From: UBA3071 sp965369635 | Lineage (GTDB): Bacteria; Chloroflexota; Anaerolineae; UBA3071 | Assembly: GCA_965369635.1 (NCBI GenBank) | Contig: CBDURC010000051.1 | Coordinates: 1 to 15,208 of the forward strand | Length of the DNA stretch: 15,208 nucleotides | Direction: 5' to 3' | Shown here: piece by piece, positions 6,831-13,793 of the stretch | Numbering within the stretch: position 1 is the stretch's first letter | Layout: each line of letters begins with the position of its first letter | Position numbers and translations under genes: made by a program | Notes under the pieces: generated by a model | Database searches by the model: none | Told to the model about the DNA's origin: nothing | The model's input: only the letters and a program-made list of their open reading frames with translations

Positions 6831-7571
6831 ATGCGCCTACAATCAGGGCCTTTGCCCCGCTACCACCAACTCAAGGAGATCCTGCGCCAGCGCATAGAGG
6901 CGGAGGAGTTCAACCCTGGCGACCAATTTCCCACCGAAGAACAGATCTGCCAGGAGTACGGCGTCAGCCGCGGCACCGTGGGCAGGGCGATCCGCATCCT
7001 CGTGGATGAAGGCTGGCTGCGACGCCAGCAGGGTCTCGGCACCTTTGTCACTCACCCCTCCCTTTCCCCCGTCTTCTTCCGCCTGGCCGATTTCAACGAG
7101 GACATGCGTCAGCGGGGGCTGGAACCCAGCACCCGGCTGCTCAGCATGGAAGTCATCCCCGCCGACGAGGAGATGGCCGCCCACCTGCAGATTCCCATAG
7201 GGAAGAAGGTGATCAAAATCTGCCGGCTGCGGCTGGCCAACGGCAAACCCATGGCCTACGAAATCCGCCACCTGGCCTACGGCCTCTGTCCCCAGTTGCT
7301 GAACGAAGACGTGGAGAACCAATCCATCCACAGTTTGCTGATTGACAAGTACAACATCCCGCTCGTTCGGACCTGCCACACGGTAGAAGCACGGGTTCTA
7401 TCCGCGGAGGAGGCGCAACTGCTGGAGGTCGAAGCGGGTTCAGCCGGGTTTTTCATTGACCGGGTCACCTACACCACCCACGGCCGCCCAGGCACCTGGT
7501 ATCGCTGCCTGTACCGCGGCGACGAGTATCGCTTCACCGCCGAGTTCCAGCCACATCTGCCCCCCGGCTGA
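6831..7571 (+). CDS. GntR-family regulator with UTRA domain (HutC-like)
   Basis: 246 residues. Residues 7-75 are a GntR winged helix-turn-helix: LPRYHQLKEILRQRI, GDQFPTEEQICQEYGVSRGT, and the wing QQGLGTFV. Residues about 85-240 form a UTRA effector-binding domain with FNEDMRQRG, the P-I-G-K-KVIKICRLRLANGKPMAYE strand pair and a final GDEYRFTAEF. UTRA regulators such as HutC sense small metabolites, urocanate in the HutC case, and usually repress adjacent catabolic genes. hutU in the same direction supports that role, but the ligand is inferred. ATG 6831 is preferred to GTG 6822 because AAGGTG lies 6 bases before it. It is followed after 8 bases by the EamA gene and is likely autoregulated through the site at 6795. 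Confidence 0.9.
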   Translation: MRLQSGPLPRYHQLKEILRQRIEAEEFNPGDQFPTEEQICQEYGVSRGTVGRAIRILVDEGWLRRQQGLGTFVTHPSLSPVFFRLADFNEDMRQRGLEPSTRLLSMEVIPADEEMAAHLQIPIGKKVIKICRLRLANGKPMAYEIRHLAYGLCPQLLNEDVENQSIHSLLIDKYNIPLVRTCHTVEARVLSAEEAQLLEVEAGSAGFFIDRVTYTTHGRPGTWYRCLYRGDEYRFTAEFQPHLPPG

Positions 7572-7579
7572 GGTGAGAG

Positions 7580-8455
7580 ATGGAGAGGAGCGCAAAGGGG
7601 TATCTGCTGGCAGTCGTAGCCGCCGTCCTGTGGGCCACGCTGGGCATCCTGGGCAAGTTCCTCTACGGCTACGGCGCGGACCCTCTGACGGTGGTCACCA
7701 TCCGGGCGACGGTCGCCTTCGTCACGCTGGCCCTCGCCCTGGCGGTGGTGGACCGGCGTCTGTTGTACCTGAGCAGGCGCGATATTCCCTTCTTTGCCCT
7801 CTACGGGCTGATCGGGGTTACCTTCAACTATGCCGCTTACTTCTACGCCCTGCGCTGGACGACGGTGGCCACGGCGGTCATCCTGCTCTACACCTATCCG
7901 GCCCTGGTGACGCTCCTGTCGGCGTTGTTCCTGGGAGAGCGAATGAGCCGGGCCAAAGGGCTGGCGTTGGTCTTGACCTTTGGGGGCTGCTTCCTGGTGG
8001 CGCAAGGGTACGATCCTGGCGCCTTGCGGTTGAACCTGCACGGCGTCCTGTTCGGCCTGGGAGCCGGAGCGTCGGCGGCGGTGTACAGCCTGTTCGGGAA
8101 GAAGGCGTTGCAGCGATACAATTCCTGGACGGTGGCCTGCTATGCCTTCGGCTTCGGTGCGTTCTTTCTCATCCTGCTGGTTATCCTGCATTCGGATCAA
8201 CCGTTCGCTGCCCTGCGCTATCCTTGGCCCGCCTGGGCGGCCATCCTGGCCTTGGCCTGGTTTCCGACCTTGCTGGCTTATGCTCTGTTCACCGCCTCCA
8301 TGAAGTATATCGAAGCCAGCAAGGCCAGCATCATGGCCACCCTGGAGCCAGTGGTGGCCTCGGCGTTGGCCTATCTGTTCCTGGGGGAAGGGATGGCCTG
8401 GCCGCAACTGCTGGGCGGTGGCTTGGTGCTGGCAGGCATCGTGGGCCTGCGGTAG
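7580..8455 (+). CDS. EamA/DMT-family membrane transporter
   Basis: 291 residues with ten predicted transmembrane segments in two EamA repeats. The first repeat starts with GYLLAVVAAVLWATLGILGK and ends near LLSALFLGERMSR. The second runs from GVLFGLGAGASAAVYSLFGKKAL to the signature SIMATLEPVVASALAYLFLGE. Such drug/metabolite transporters usually export amino acids or other small metabolites; the substrate cannot be told from sequence. GAGGTGAGAG overlaps the end of the regulator gene and gives a good ribosome site, so both genes share one transcript. In this locus it may move a pathway amino acid or intermediate, an inference from position. A stem-loop begins at its stop codon. Confidence 0.9.
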   Translation: MERSAKGYLLAVVAAVLWATLGILGKFLYGYGADPLTVVTIRATVAFVTLALALAVVDRRLLYLSRRDIPFFALYGLIGVTFNYAAYFYALRWTTVATAVILLYTYPALVTLLSALFLGERMSRAKGLALVLTFGGCFLVAQGYDPGALRLNLHGVLFGLGAGASAAVYSLFGKKALQRYNSWTVACYAFGFGAFFLILLVILHSDQPFAALRYPWPAWAAILALAWFPTLLAYALFTASMKYIEASKASIMATLEPVVASALAYLFLGEGMAWPQLLGGGLVLAGIVGLR

Positions 8456-8478
8456 GGGCAACCCTTGCGGTTGTCCTT
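8454..8478 (+). terminator. Weak stem-loop at the end of the EamA gene
   Basis: AGGGGCAACC (8454-8463) and GGTTGTCCTT (8469-8478) form a 10-bp stem with two G-T pairs and a 5-base loop. It overlaps the TAG stop. No T-run follows, so it is a poor intrinsic terminator and may instead be a 3' RNA structure or a dispersed repeat. Confidence 0.3.
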
Positions 8479-8534
8479 GGGCAAAGGCAAGCTCTGCTTC
8501 AGCGTCAGGCCCTGTGAGGTATGAGGTGTCGCTC

Positions 8535-8593
8535 GTGGCGGTGTCAATGGATGCCATGTCCGCCACCCGCCGCTGGACATGGCTGTCCAGCGG
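8535..8593. other. Two adjacent hairpins, one a perfect 10-bp stem
   Basis: The first hairpin pairs GTGGCGG (8535-8541) with CCGCCAC (8560-8566), with an inner ATGG/CCAT stem. Four bases on, the second pairs CCGCTGGACA (8570-8579) with TGTCCAGCGG (8584-8593) perfectly around TGGC. No T-run follows. A structured leader RNA or a regulator site are both possible. Confidence 0.5.
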
Positions 8594-8608
8594 GAGCAAA
8601 CGATCTAC

Positions 8609-8620
8609 AAGGAGGTGATC
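8609..8620 (+). promoter_or_regulatory. Perfect anti-Shine-Dalgarno match without a clear gene
   Basis: AAGGAGGTGATC is complementary to the 16S rRNA 3' end over 12 bases. The next ATG (8634) is about 18 bases from GGAGG, too far for normal initiation. It opens a 43-codon frame that runs through the word repeat and looks non-coding. The site may be left from a lost gene. Confidence 0.4.
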
Positions 8621-8661
8621 GCAGAGACAAAACATGACAGGAAGCATCTCGAACGACCGCG

Positions 8662-8770
8662 GGTTCGAAGGTTGCAGGTTTGAAGGTTTCAAGTTCCAGA
8701 GGATGCCATGCGCCTTGTCTCCCCGTTTCCTTCAGTCTACTTGTTTCCTCATCTTGAACCTTTGAACCCC
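8662..8770. repeat. Inverted word repeat (GGTTTGAA family)
   Basis: The left arm is GGTTCGAA, GGTTGCA, GGTTTGAA, GGTTTCAA at 8662, 8670, 8677 and 8685 (steps 8, 7, 8). The right arm 8753-8770 carries two inverted copies (TTGAACC, TTTGAACC). About 60 unrelated bases separate the arms. Same architecture as the other word hairpins, different word. Confidence 0.7.
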
Positions 8771-8842
8771 ACATATGTAGCGCAATGGCGCGCTATCTCA
8801 TTCAACTAGCTTCAACTAGACTAGCCAAAGGAGGAAAAAGCG

Positions 8843-10021
8843 ATGAAGAAGCATCTGTTCCCAACGTTAGTCATCGGCCTGGTCGTGCTGGTGAGCTTGA
8901 TGCCGCTGGCGGGCTGCGCGCCGGCGCCCCCGGCAGCCAAAGAGCCGATCAAGATTGGGTTCTTCTCCCCGACCACCGGCTTCGCCGCCGCCGACGGCAC
9001 CAGCGCCCTGAACGCGGCCAATCTGGCGGTGAAGTTCATCAACGACGCCGGCGGGGTCAATGGCCGGCCGCTAGAGCTCGTTTACTACGACGATGCCGCC
9101 AAGCCCGATCAGGCGGCATCCATCGCCCGCAAACTGATCGAGCAGGACAAAGTGGTGGCCGGCATCAGCGGCTCCTACTCCGGCGCCACGCGGGCGGCGG
9201 CCCCGGTCTTCCAGGAAGCAGGGTTGCCGATGCTCGCGGCCTACGCCATCCACCCGGAGATCACCAAGACGGGAGATAAGATCTTCCGCGTGGGTACCCT
9301 GGCCACGGTGCAGGGTCGCGTCGGCGCCGAGTTGGTGGGCAATGTGCTGAAGGCCAAAAAGGTGGCCATCCTGACCATTGACAACGACTTCGGCGTCTCG
9401 CTGTCCGAGGGCTTCAAGTCCCGCGCCCAGGAACTGGGCCTGGAGATCGTCCTGGAGGAGAAGTATCCTCTGGGCGAGACGGAGTTCCGCCCCATCATCG
9501 GCAAGGTCAAGGCTGCGGCACCGGACGTAGTGTACGCCACGGGGTACTACAACGAGGCGGCCAACCTGGTGAGCCAGGCCAGGGAAGAAGGGCTGGACGT
9601 GCAGATCGTCGGCCAGGAGGGGTATGACTCGCCGAAGTTCATCGAACTGGGAGGCGAGGCGACGGAGGGGGTCATCATCACCACCGACCTCAACCGCGAC
9701 AGCGAACGGCCGATGACCAAGAAGTACCTAGAGGAGTACAAGAAGGCCTACGACGAGGACGCGGACATGGTGGGAGCCTCGGCCTTCGACGCCGTGCAGG
9801 TACTGGCTTACGCCATGAAGACCGCGGGGAGCACCGATCCAGAGGCCATCACCAAGGCCATCTCCGAGCTGAAGGATTTCAAGGAGTGCGCCAGCGGCCC
9901 CTTCTGGCACTACACGGCGGGCCGCGAGGTGGTGCGCCCTGTCAGCGCCCAGATCGTCAAAGGTGGCGCGTTCCACTTCTACCATGAGTTTGACGATCCG
10001 GAGCTGGTGACCGCGAAATAG
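8843..10021 (+). CDS. LIV-type ABC transporter substrate-binding lipoprotein
   Basis: 392 residues. The signal peptide ends in lipobox LAGC with lipidated Cys25. The mature part is a type I periplasmic-binding fold of the LivJ/K branched-chain and amide family: IKIGFFSPTTGFAAADG, AVKFINDAGGVNGRPLELVYYDD, ARKLIEQDKVVAGISGSYSGATRAAAPV, a hinge near KKVAILTIDNDFGVSL and AFDAVQVLAYAMKTAGS. It catches the substrate outside the membrane and delivers it to the permeases encoded at 10153 and 11338. AAAGGAGG lies 8 bases before the ATG, the best ribosome site in the window, fitting the usual excess of binding protein over permease. Family members bind Leu/Ile/Val, other amino acids, urea or amides. 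The hutU context suggests histidine, urocanate or a relative, which is inference. Confidence 0.93.
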   Translation: MKKHLFPTLVIGLVVLVSLMPLAGCAPAPPAAKEPIKIGFFSPTTGFAAADGTSALNAANLAVKFINDAGGVNGRPLELVYYDDAAKPDQAASIARKLIEQDKVVAGISGSYSGATRAAAPVFQEAGLPMLAAYAIHPEITKTGDKIFRVGTLATVQGRVGAELVGNVLKAKKVAILTIDNDFGVSLSEGFKSRAQELGLEIVLEEKYPLGETEFRPIIGKVKAAAPDVVYATGYYNEAANLVSQAREEGLDVQIVGQEGYDSPKFIELGGEATEGVIITTDLNRDSERPMTKKYLEEYKKAYDEDADMVGASAFDAVQVLAYAMKTAGSTDPEAITKAISELKDFKECASGPFWHYTAGREVVRPVSAQIVKGGAFHFYHEFDDPELVTAK

Positions 10022-10032
10022 GCTGGCACATT

Positions 10033-10133
10033 GGTAGATCGGTAAGCGGTAAACTGGTAGATTGGGCGCAAGCGGCGCCGCCGATGGGCAACCAATCTAC
10101 CAGTCTACCAATCTACCAGTCTACCAATCTACC
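10033..10133. repeat. Long octamer-word hairpin (GGTAGATT / CTACCAAT)
   Basis: The left arm has GGTAGATC, GGTAAGC, GGTAAACT, GGTAGATT from 10033. The right arm 10092-10133 has five units alternating CCAATCTA and CCAGTCTA at an exact 8-base step. The inner 13 bp are perfectly complementary (10053-10065 with 10092-10104). The loop contains the self-complementary GCGGCGCCGC (10072-10081). It fills the gap between binding-protein and permease genes and ends 20 bases before the permease ATG, so it could attenuate or process the operon mRNA. Confidence 0.85.
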
Positions 10134-10152
10134 GACTCCCCCGGAGAAACCC

Positions 10153-11022
10153 ATGCCTTTCATCCAGAATCTCTCTAACGCTGTGGTGCTGGCTAGTATC
10201 TACATCCTCATGGCCGTCGGGCTGACGATGGTCTACGGTGTGCTGAAGGTTCTGCACATCGCCCACGCCGCCGTTTACACCATCGGCGCCTTTATCGGCC
10301 TGCTGGTCTTCACCTGGATAGGCAACTTCTGGCTGGCGCTGGCGGCAGCCATGCTGGTCAGCGGGGTCATCGGCGTGCTGATCTACCGCCTCACTTACCA
10401 CTACATGCTCGACGCGCCGCGTACGGTGCCCCTCATCGCCAGCATCGGCATGTTCGTCATGTTCACCGACCTGCTGCAGAAGGACTTCCTGATGGGGCCT
10501 TATCAGAAGGCATTGCCCGCCGGAGGGGCAGGGCTGCCAGCCGTCAAGACCGCCTGGTTCTCCTTGGCGCCGAAGCAATTGCTCATCCTGGTGGTCACGG
10601 CGGCATTGCTGGTGGTGGTCTACTTCATCCTCGCCCACACCCGCATCGGCCTGGGCTGGCAGGCAGCGGCAATGGATCGCGACATGGCCGCCGCCGTGGG
10701 CGTGAACCTCAATCGGGTGATCGCCTTCAATTTCTTCCTCGGTTCGGCCCTGGCCGGCGCTGCGGGGGTATTGGTGGGAGTCTACAACAACAGTGTCTTC
10801 GCCACCATGGGAGACCTGTCCTCCTACAAGGCATTCATCATCATCGTGTTGGGCGGGATGGGCAGCCTGCCGGGGACGATCATCGCTAGCCTGCTGTTGG
10901 CCATCGTGGAGAACTTCCTGGTGGCCTCCATCGGCTACGTGCTCCCCCGCGACGCTATCGCCTTTCTCGTCCTCATCCTCATATTGATGTTCCGTCCTCA
11001 CGGCTTATTAGGACAAGAGTGA
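10153..11022 (+). CDS. livH: LIV-type ABC transporter permease (LivH-like)
   Basis: 289 residues, the usual LivH length, with about eight transmembrane segments. The start is typical (NAVVLASIYILMAVGLTMVYGVLKVLHIAHAA). The conserved cytoplasmic loop that contacts the ATPase reads GWQAAAMDRDMAAAVGVNLN at about 195-215. The GMGSLPGTIIASLLLAIVEN motif lies near 235-265 and the FRPHGLLG end is also typical. It forms the membrane channel with the LivM-like partner. ATG 10153 is chosen although the frame stays open to 10084, because the extra 23 residues are only translated octamer repeat; GGAG lies 8 bases before the ATG. It is separated from livM by 315 bases holding a split repeat hairpin and a MITE-like element, an odd gap inside an operon of subunits. 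Confidence 0.93.
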   Translation: MPFIQNLSNAVVLASIYILMAVGLTMVYGVLKVLHIAHAAVYTIGAFIGLLVFTWIGNFWLALAAAMLVSGVIGVLIYRLTYHYMLDAPRTVPLIASIGMFVMFTDLLQKDFLMGPYQKALPAGGAGLPAVKTAWFSLAPKQLLILVVTAALLVVVYFILAHTRIGLGWQAAAMDRDMAAAVGVNLNRVIAFNFFLGSALAGAAGVLVGVYNNSVFATMGDLSSYKAFIIIVLGGMGSLPGTIIASLLLAIVENFLVASIGYVLPRDAIAFLVLILILMFRPHGLLGQE

Positions 11023-11051
11023 GGGAGGGCAGACAGCCTAACCCTTTTGAC

Positions 11052-11288
11052 CACAGATTACACGGATTTCACTGATTTTTGTATATGTCGGGCGGATAGT
11101 AGGCAGCCGAACTCTGCCAGCTGTGGGCTCTGACCAGCTCCAAATGGCGTGAAAACTGCCCCCGAGCGCAGGAAACCGCCGTGACTGGGCCACTTTTGTG
11201 AGTTATACTGACTGTACAGCATGAGCCCGACATATACAGATTTCACTGATTTTCATCATATTTATCCGTGTGATCTGTGAAATCCGTG
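11052..11288. repeat. Nine-base-word hairpin, split by an inserted element
   Basis: The left words CACAGATTA, CACGGATTT and CACTGATTT (11052, 11061, 11070) have an exact 9-base step. The right arm read backwards gives CACGGATTT, CACAGATCA, CACGGATAA (11280, 11271, 11262). ACAGATTACACGGAT (11053-11067) pairs with 11264-11278 at 14 of 15 positions. Removing 11080-11238 plus one flanking repeat restores a compact hairpin. Confidence 0.75.
11080..11238. mobile_element. MITE-like element, 159 bp, with terminal inverted repeats and flanking duplication
   Basis: The ends TGTATATGTCGGGC (11080-11093) and GCCCGACATATACA (11225-11238) are perfect 14-bp inverted repeats. Immediately outside lie identical 15-bp direct repeats GATTTCACTGATTTT (11065-11079 and 11239-11253), as expected for a target-site duplication. 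No transposase is encoded, so movement would need one supplied elsewhere. Internal short stems (GGCAG/CTGCC near 11100-11120) are visible. TATACT at 11204-11209 with GTGACT 17 bases upstream is a weak outward promoter toward livM. A 15-bp duplication is long for a MITE, and the direct repeat is part of a naturally repetitive tract, so rearrangement between repeat words is an alternative. Confidence 0.6.
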
Positions 11289-11337
11289 GCTTATTCGTGA
11301 TGCCTCCAAGTATACGCTTGATGAAGGAAGACACACT

Positions 11338-12294
11338 ATGATCATTGGCGAATACGTCATCAGCGTCGCCGTCTTCGTCGGCATCTGGGTCACCCTGGCC
11401 CTGAGCTTGAACATCCTGACGGGCTATGCAGGACAGGTGTCAATGGGCCACGCGGCTTTCTTCGGCATCGGCGCTTATGCCTCGGCCATCCTGTCGCTGA
11501 AGTATGGCTTCCCCTTCTGGGCCGACTTCCTGGGAGCCATCGTCATCACCGGGTTGGTGGGCATGGTGCTGGGGTTACCAAGCCTGCGGGTGCGCCACGA
11601 CTTCTTGGTCTTGTCCACCATGGGCAGCAACTTCGTCGTTGTCGCCGTCTTCAAATATGTGGACTTCTTCGGCGGGGCCATGGGCCTTGTCAACATCCCC
11701 GCCCCTCGCATCTTCGGCTACAGCTTCCGCGGAGGCACCCCCTACCTGCTGCTGGTGTGGGCCTTCGCCCTCTTCACCTGCCTGGTGAGCTGGTACGTGT
11801 CCAAGACCTGGACGGGGCTGGCCTTTCACACCCTGCGCATTGACGAGGACGCCGCCGCCGCTGTGGGCGTGAGCGTGCCCCGCTTCAAGATCTACGCTTT
11901 CTGCATCAGCGCCGCGCTGGCCGGGGGAGCTGGCTCCCTCTACGGGCATTTCCTCGGCAGCGTCTTTCCCGACACCTTCGCCTTCGTCGAGTCGATCACC
12001 ATCCTTTCGATGGTCATCTTCGGCGGCGTGGGCACATTGCGCGGCCCCATCCTGGGGGCCATCATCCTCAAGGCAGCACCGGAACTGCTGCGTTTCGTGC
12101 AGAGCTACCGTTTCACCCTCTACGGCGCGCTGCTGGTGCTGATGATGCTCTTCCAACCCATGGGGCTTCTGGGCAATGACAGCTTCCTGTGGCGCAACCT
12201 GACGCGCATCTTCCGTCGCCGCGCGACCGAGGAGCGGTGTCCTGAGCCCTTCGACTGCGATCAGGATACACCTGTCGAAGGAGAACCATCATGA
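11338..12294 (+). CDS. livM: LIV-type ABC transporter permease (LivM-like)
   Basis: 318 residues with eight to ten membrane segments. The start WVTLALSLNILTGYAGQVSMGHAAFFGIGAYASAIL is diagnostic for LivM. The central LPSLRVRHDFLVLSTMGSNF, the ATPase-contact loop LRIDEDAAAAVGVSVPRFK, FGGVGTLRGPILGA and FQPMGLLG follow in order. The last 35 or so residues (FRRRATEERCPEPFDCDQDT...) are a hydrophilic, acidic tail with two cysteines beyond the usual end. GAAGGAAG precedes the ATG. The stop overlaps the livG start (ATGA), implying translational coupling. Because the gap from livH is long and carries an element with a possible promoter, this second half of the transporter may also be transcribed separately. 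Confidence 0.93.
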   Translation: MIIGEYVISVAVFVGIWVTLALSLNILTGYAGQVSMGHAAFFGIGAYASAILSLKYGFPFWADFLGAIVITGLVGMVLGLPSLRVRHDFLVLSTMGSNFVVVAVFKYVDFFGGAMGLVNIPAPRIFGYSFRGGTPYLLLVWAFALFTCLVSWYVSKTWTGLAFHTLRIDEDAAAAVGVSVPRFKIYAFCISAALAGGAGSLYGHFLGSVFPDTFAFVESITILSMVIFGGVGTLRGPILGAIILKAAPELLRFVQSYRFTLYGALLVLMMLFQPMGLLGNDSFLWRNLTRIFRRRATEERCPEPFDCDQDTPVEGEPS

Positions 12295-13031
12295 GCCCAG
12301 TCCTGGATGTCCAGAGGGTCAGCAAGCGGTTTGGGGGGTTGCAGGCGCTGCGCGATGTATCGCTGCAAACCGAGCGGGAGATCCTGGGCCTCATCGGCCC
12401 CAACGGCGCGGGCAAGACGACCCTCTTCAATGTCATCTCCGGCTTTCTCCCCGCCACCAGCGGCGAGGTCCACTACGGTGACCATCCCATCCACAGCCAC
12501 CGGCCGCACGAGATCGTCGCCCTGGGCATCGCTCGCACCTTTCAGATCGTCAAACCCTTCGGCGACCTGACGGTGCTGGAAAACGTCCTCAGCGGCTACG
12601 GCATGCCCTACTACCCAGGGTGGCGGGCCTTCCTGAAGCGCTTTCGCACCCCCAGTTCCGAAGCTGTGGCCCGTGACATGCTGGAGATGACCGGGCTGAC
12701 CACCTGGGCTGAGGCGAAGGCAAGCAGCCTGCCCATCGGCCAGCAGCGGCGGCTGGAGATCGCCCGCTCCCTGGCCACGGGCCCCGAGATGTTGCTGCTC
12801 GACGAACCGGCCGCCGGGCTCACAGCCCAGGAAGCGGAAGAACTCGCCAACCTCATTCGCCAGCTTCACGAAGGGGGGATCGGCCTCATCGTCATCGAGC
12901 ACAACATGGCGTTTGCCATGAACCTTTGCCAGCGGATCATCGTCCTGGCCCAGGGCGAGGTCATCGCTGAGGGCTCTCCGGCCGAAGTGCAGGCCAACGA
13001 GCAGGTCATCAACGCTTACCTGGGACGGTGA
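12291..13031 (+). CDS. livG: LIV-type ABC transporter ATPase (LivG-like)
   Basis: 246 residues, cytoplasmic, one of two ATP-hydrolysing subunits. Walker A is GPNGAGKT (36-43), the Q-loop Gln lies in ARTFQIVKPF (Q85), the signature is LPIGQQRRLEIARSL (147-161, Ile where Ser-Tyr or Ser-Gly is usual), Walker B is MLLLDEP (167-173) and the H-loop is VIEHNM (H204). The LivG-typical NVISGFLPATSGEV and FAMNLCQRIIVLAQGEVIAEG are present. It overlaps the livM stop by ATGA and ends 4 bases before livF, so the three are translated together. Confidence 0.95.
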   Translation: MSPVLDVQRVSKRFGGLQALRDVSLQTEREILGLIGPNGAGKTTLFNVISGFLPATSGEVHYGDHPIHSHRPHEIVALGIARTFQIVKPFGDLTVLENVLSGYGMPYYPGWRAFLKRFRTPSSEAVARDMLEMTGLTTWAEAKASSLPIGQQRRLEIARSLATGPEMLLLDEPAAGLTAQEAEELANLIRQLHEGGIGLIVIEHNMAFAMNLCQRIIVLAQGEVIAEGSPAEVQANEQVINAYLGR

Positions 13032-13035
13032 TGTC

Positions 13036-13737
13036 ATGTTACAAGTGACAGAACTCGACGTATCGTATGGACAGGTGCAGGCGCTGCGCGGCGTGTCGCT
13101 GACGGTGGGGAGCGGGGAAGCGGTGGCTGTGCTGGGGGCCAACGGAGCGGGCAAGAGCACGCTGATCAAGAGCCTAACCGGCTGGCTGCTGCCGAAACAG
13201 GGCCGCGTGCAGTTCGACGGCCACGACGTGACCCGCCTTTCCCCCTGGGAGCGGGTAGCCCTGGGCATGGCGCTGGTGCCGGAGGGAGGGCGTGTCTTCC
13301 GCGAGCTGAACGTGCTGGACAACCTGCGCCTGGGAGCTTACCTGCAATCAGACGAAGCCGTCCGGGAGCAACTGGAGGTGGTGTTCGACCTCTTCCCTGT
13401 CCTGGCGGAGCGGAAGACACAGGTGGCCAAGACCCTCAGCGGCGGAGAGCAGCAGATGCTGGCCATCGCCCGGGCGATGATGAGCCGTCCCAAGTTACTC
13501 CTGGTGGACGAGATCTCCATGGGCCTGATGCCCATCCTGGTCAAGCGGGTCTTCGGCGTGCTCAACGACCTGCGCCAGCACGGCGTCTCCATCCTGCTGG
13601 TGGAGCAGAATGCCTACGAGGCGCTGCACGTGGTGGATCGAGCCTATGTGCTGGAAAACGGCCGCATCGTGCTGGAGGGAACGCCCGAGGAGCTGAGGGA
13701 GAATCCGCGCGTCAAAGCGGCCTACCTGGGTGGGTAG
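13036..13737 (+). CDS. livF: LIV-type ABC transporter ATPase (LivF-like)
   Basis: 233 residues, the usual LivF size. Walker A is GANGAGKS (34-41), signature LSGGEQQMLAIARAMMSRPK (134-153), Walker B LLLVDE (154-159). The next residue is Ile instead of the common Pro, giving DEISMGLMP. The H-loop position carries Gln in VEQNAYEAL, which is normal for LivF. VPEGGRVFRELNVLDNLRLGAY is a family landmark. It pairs with the LivG-like subunit to power the permeases. The stop codon lies inside the first unit of an octamer repeat that leads to hutU. Confidence 0.95.
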   Translation: MLQVTELDVSYGQVQALRGVSLTVGSGEAVAVLGANGAGKSTLIKSLTGWLLPKQGRVQFDGHDVTRLSPWERVALGMALVPEGGRVFRELNVLDNLRLGAYLQSDEAVREQLEVVFDLFPVLAERKTQVAKTLSGGEQQMLAIARAMMSRPKLLLVDEISMGLMPILVKRVFGVLNDLRQHGVSILLVEQNAYEALHVVDRAYVLENGRIVLEGTPEELRENPRVKAAYLGG

Positions 13738-13788
13738 GTTGAGAGGTTGAGAGGCTGGTAGATTGGTAGATTGGGCAGCCAGTCTGCC
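13736..13788. repeat. Octamer tandem repeat with word switch, ending in a small hairpin
   Basis: Five 8-base units start at 13736, 13744, 13752, 13760 and 13768: AGGTTGAG, AGGTTGAG, AGGCTGGT, AGATTGGT, AGATTGGG. The word changes halfway while the step stays exactly 8. GGTAGATTGG (13765-13774) pairs with CCAGTCTGCC (13779-13788) as a 10-bp stem with two G-T pairs and a GCAG loop. The first unit overlaps the livF stop. Confidence 0.8.
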
Positions 13789-13793
13789 GATGG

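Larger units (their letters stand above)
8456..8842. other. 387-base gene-free region before the ABC transporter genes
   Basis: In order it holds the stem-loop at 8454-8478, two adjacent hairpins (8535-8566 and 8570-8593), a 12-base match to the ribosome anti-Shine-Dalgarno (8609-8620), an inverted word repeat (8662-8770), the self-complementary ACATATGT (8771-8778), a TAGCGC/GCGCTA inverted repeat (8778-8795) and a TTCAACTAG direct repeat (8801-8809, 8811-8819). AAAGGAGG for the next gene is at 8827-8834. No protein gene with recognisable similarity is seen, and no good promoter. Part of 8480-8640 may be gene debris. Confidence 0.6.

Noticed and set aside
7469..8692. 407-codon minus-strand frame across the EamA gene
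   Set aside because: The composition is typical of antisense to a membrane protein; no domain and no ribosome site.
8634..8765. 43-codon frame after the strong ribosome-like site
   Set aside because: The spacing to ATG is too long and most of the frame is word repeat.
10084..10152. N-terminal extension of LivH
   Set aside because: The extra residues are translated octamer repeat; the ATG at 10153 has a ribosome site and matches the family start.
11058..11246. 62-codon minus-strand frame in the livH-livM gap
   Set aside because: It coincides with the MITE-like element, lacks a ribosome site and has no recognisable motif.
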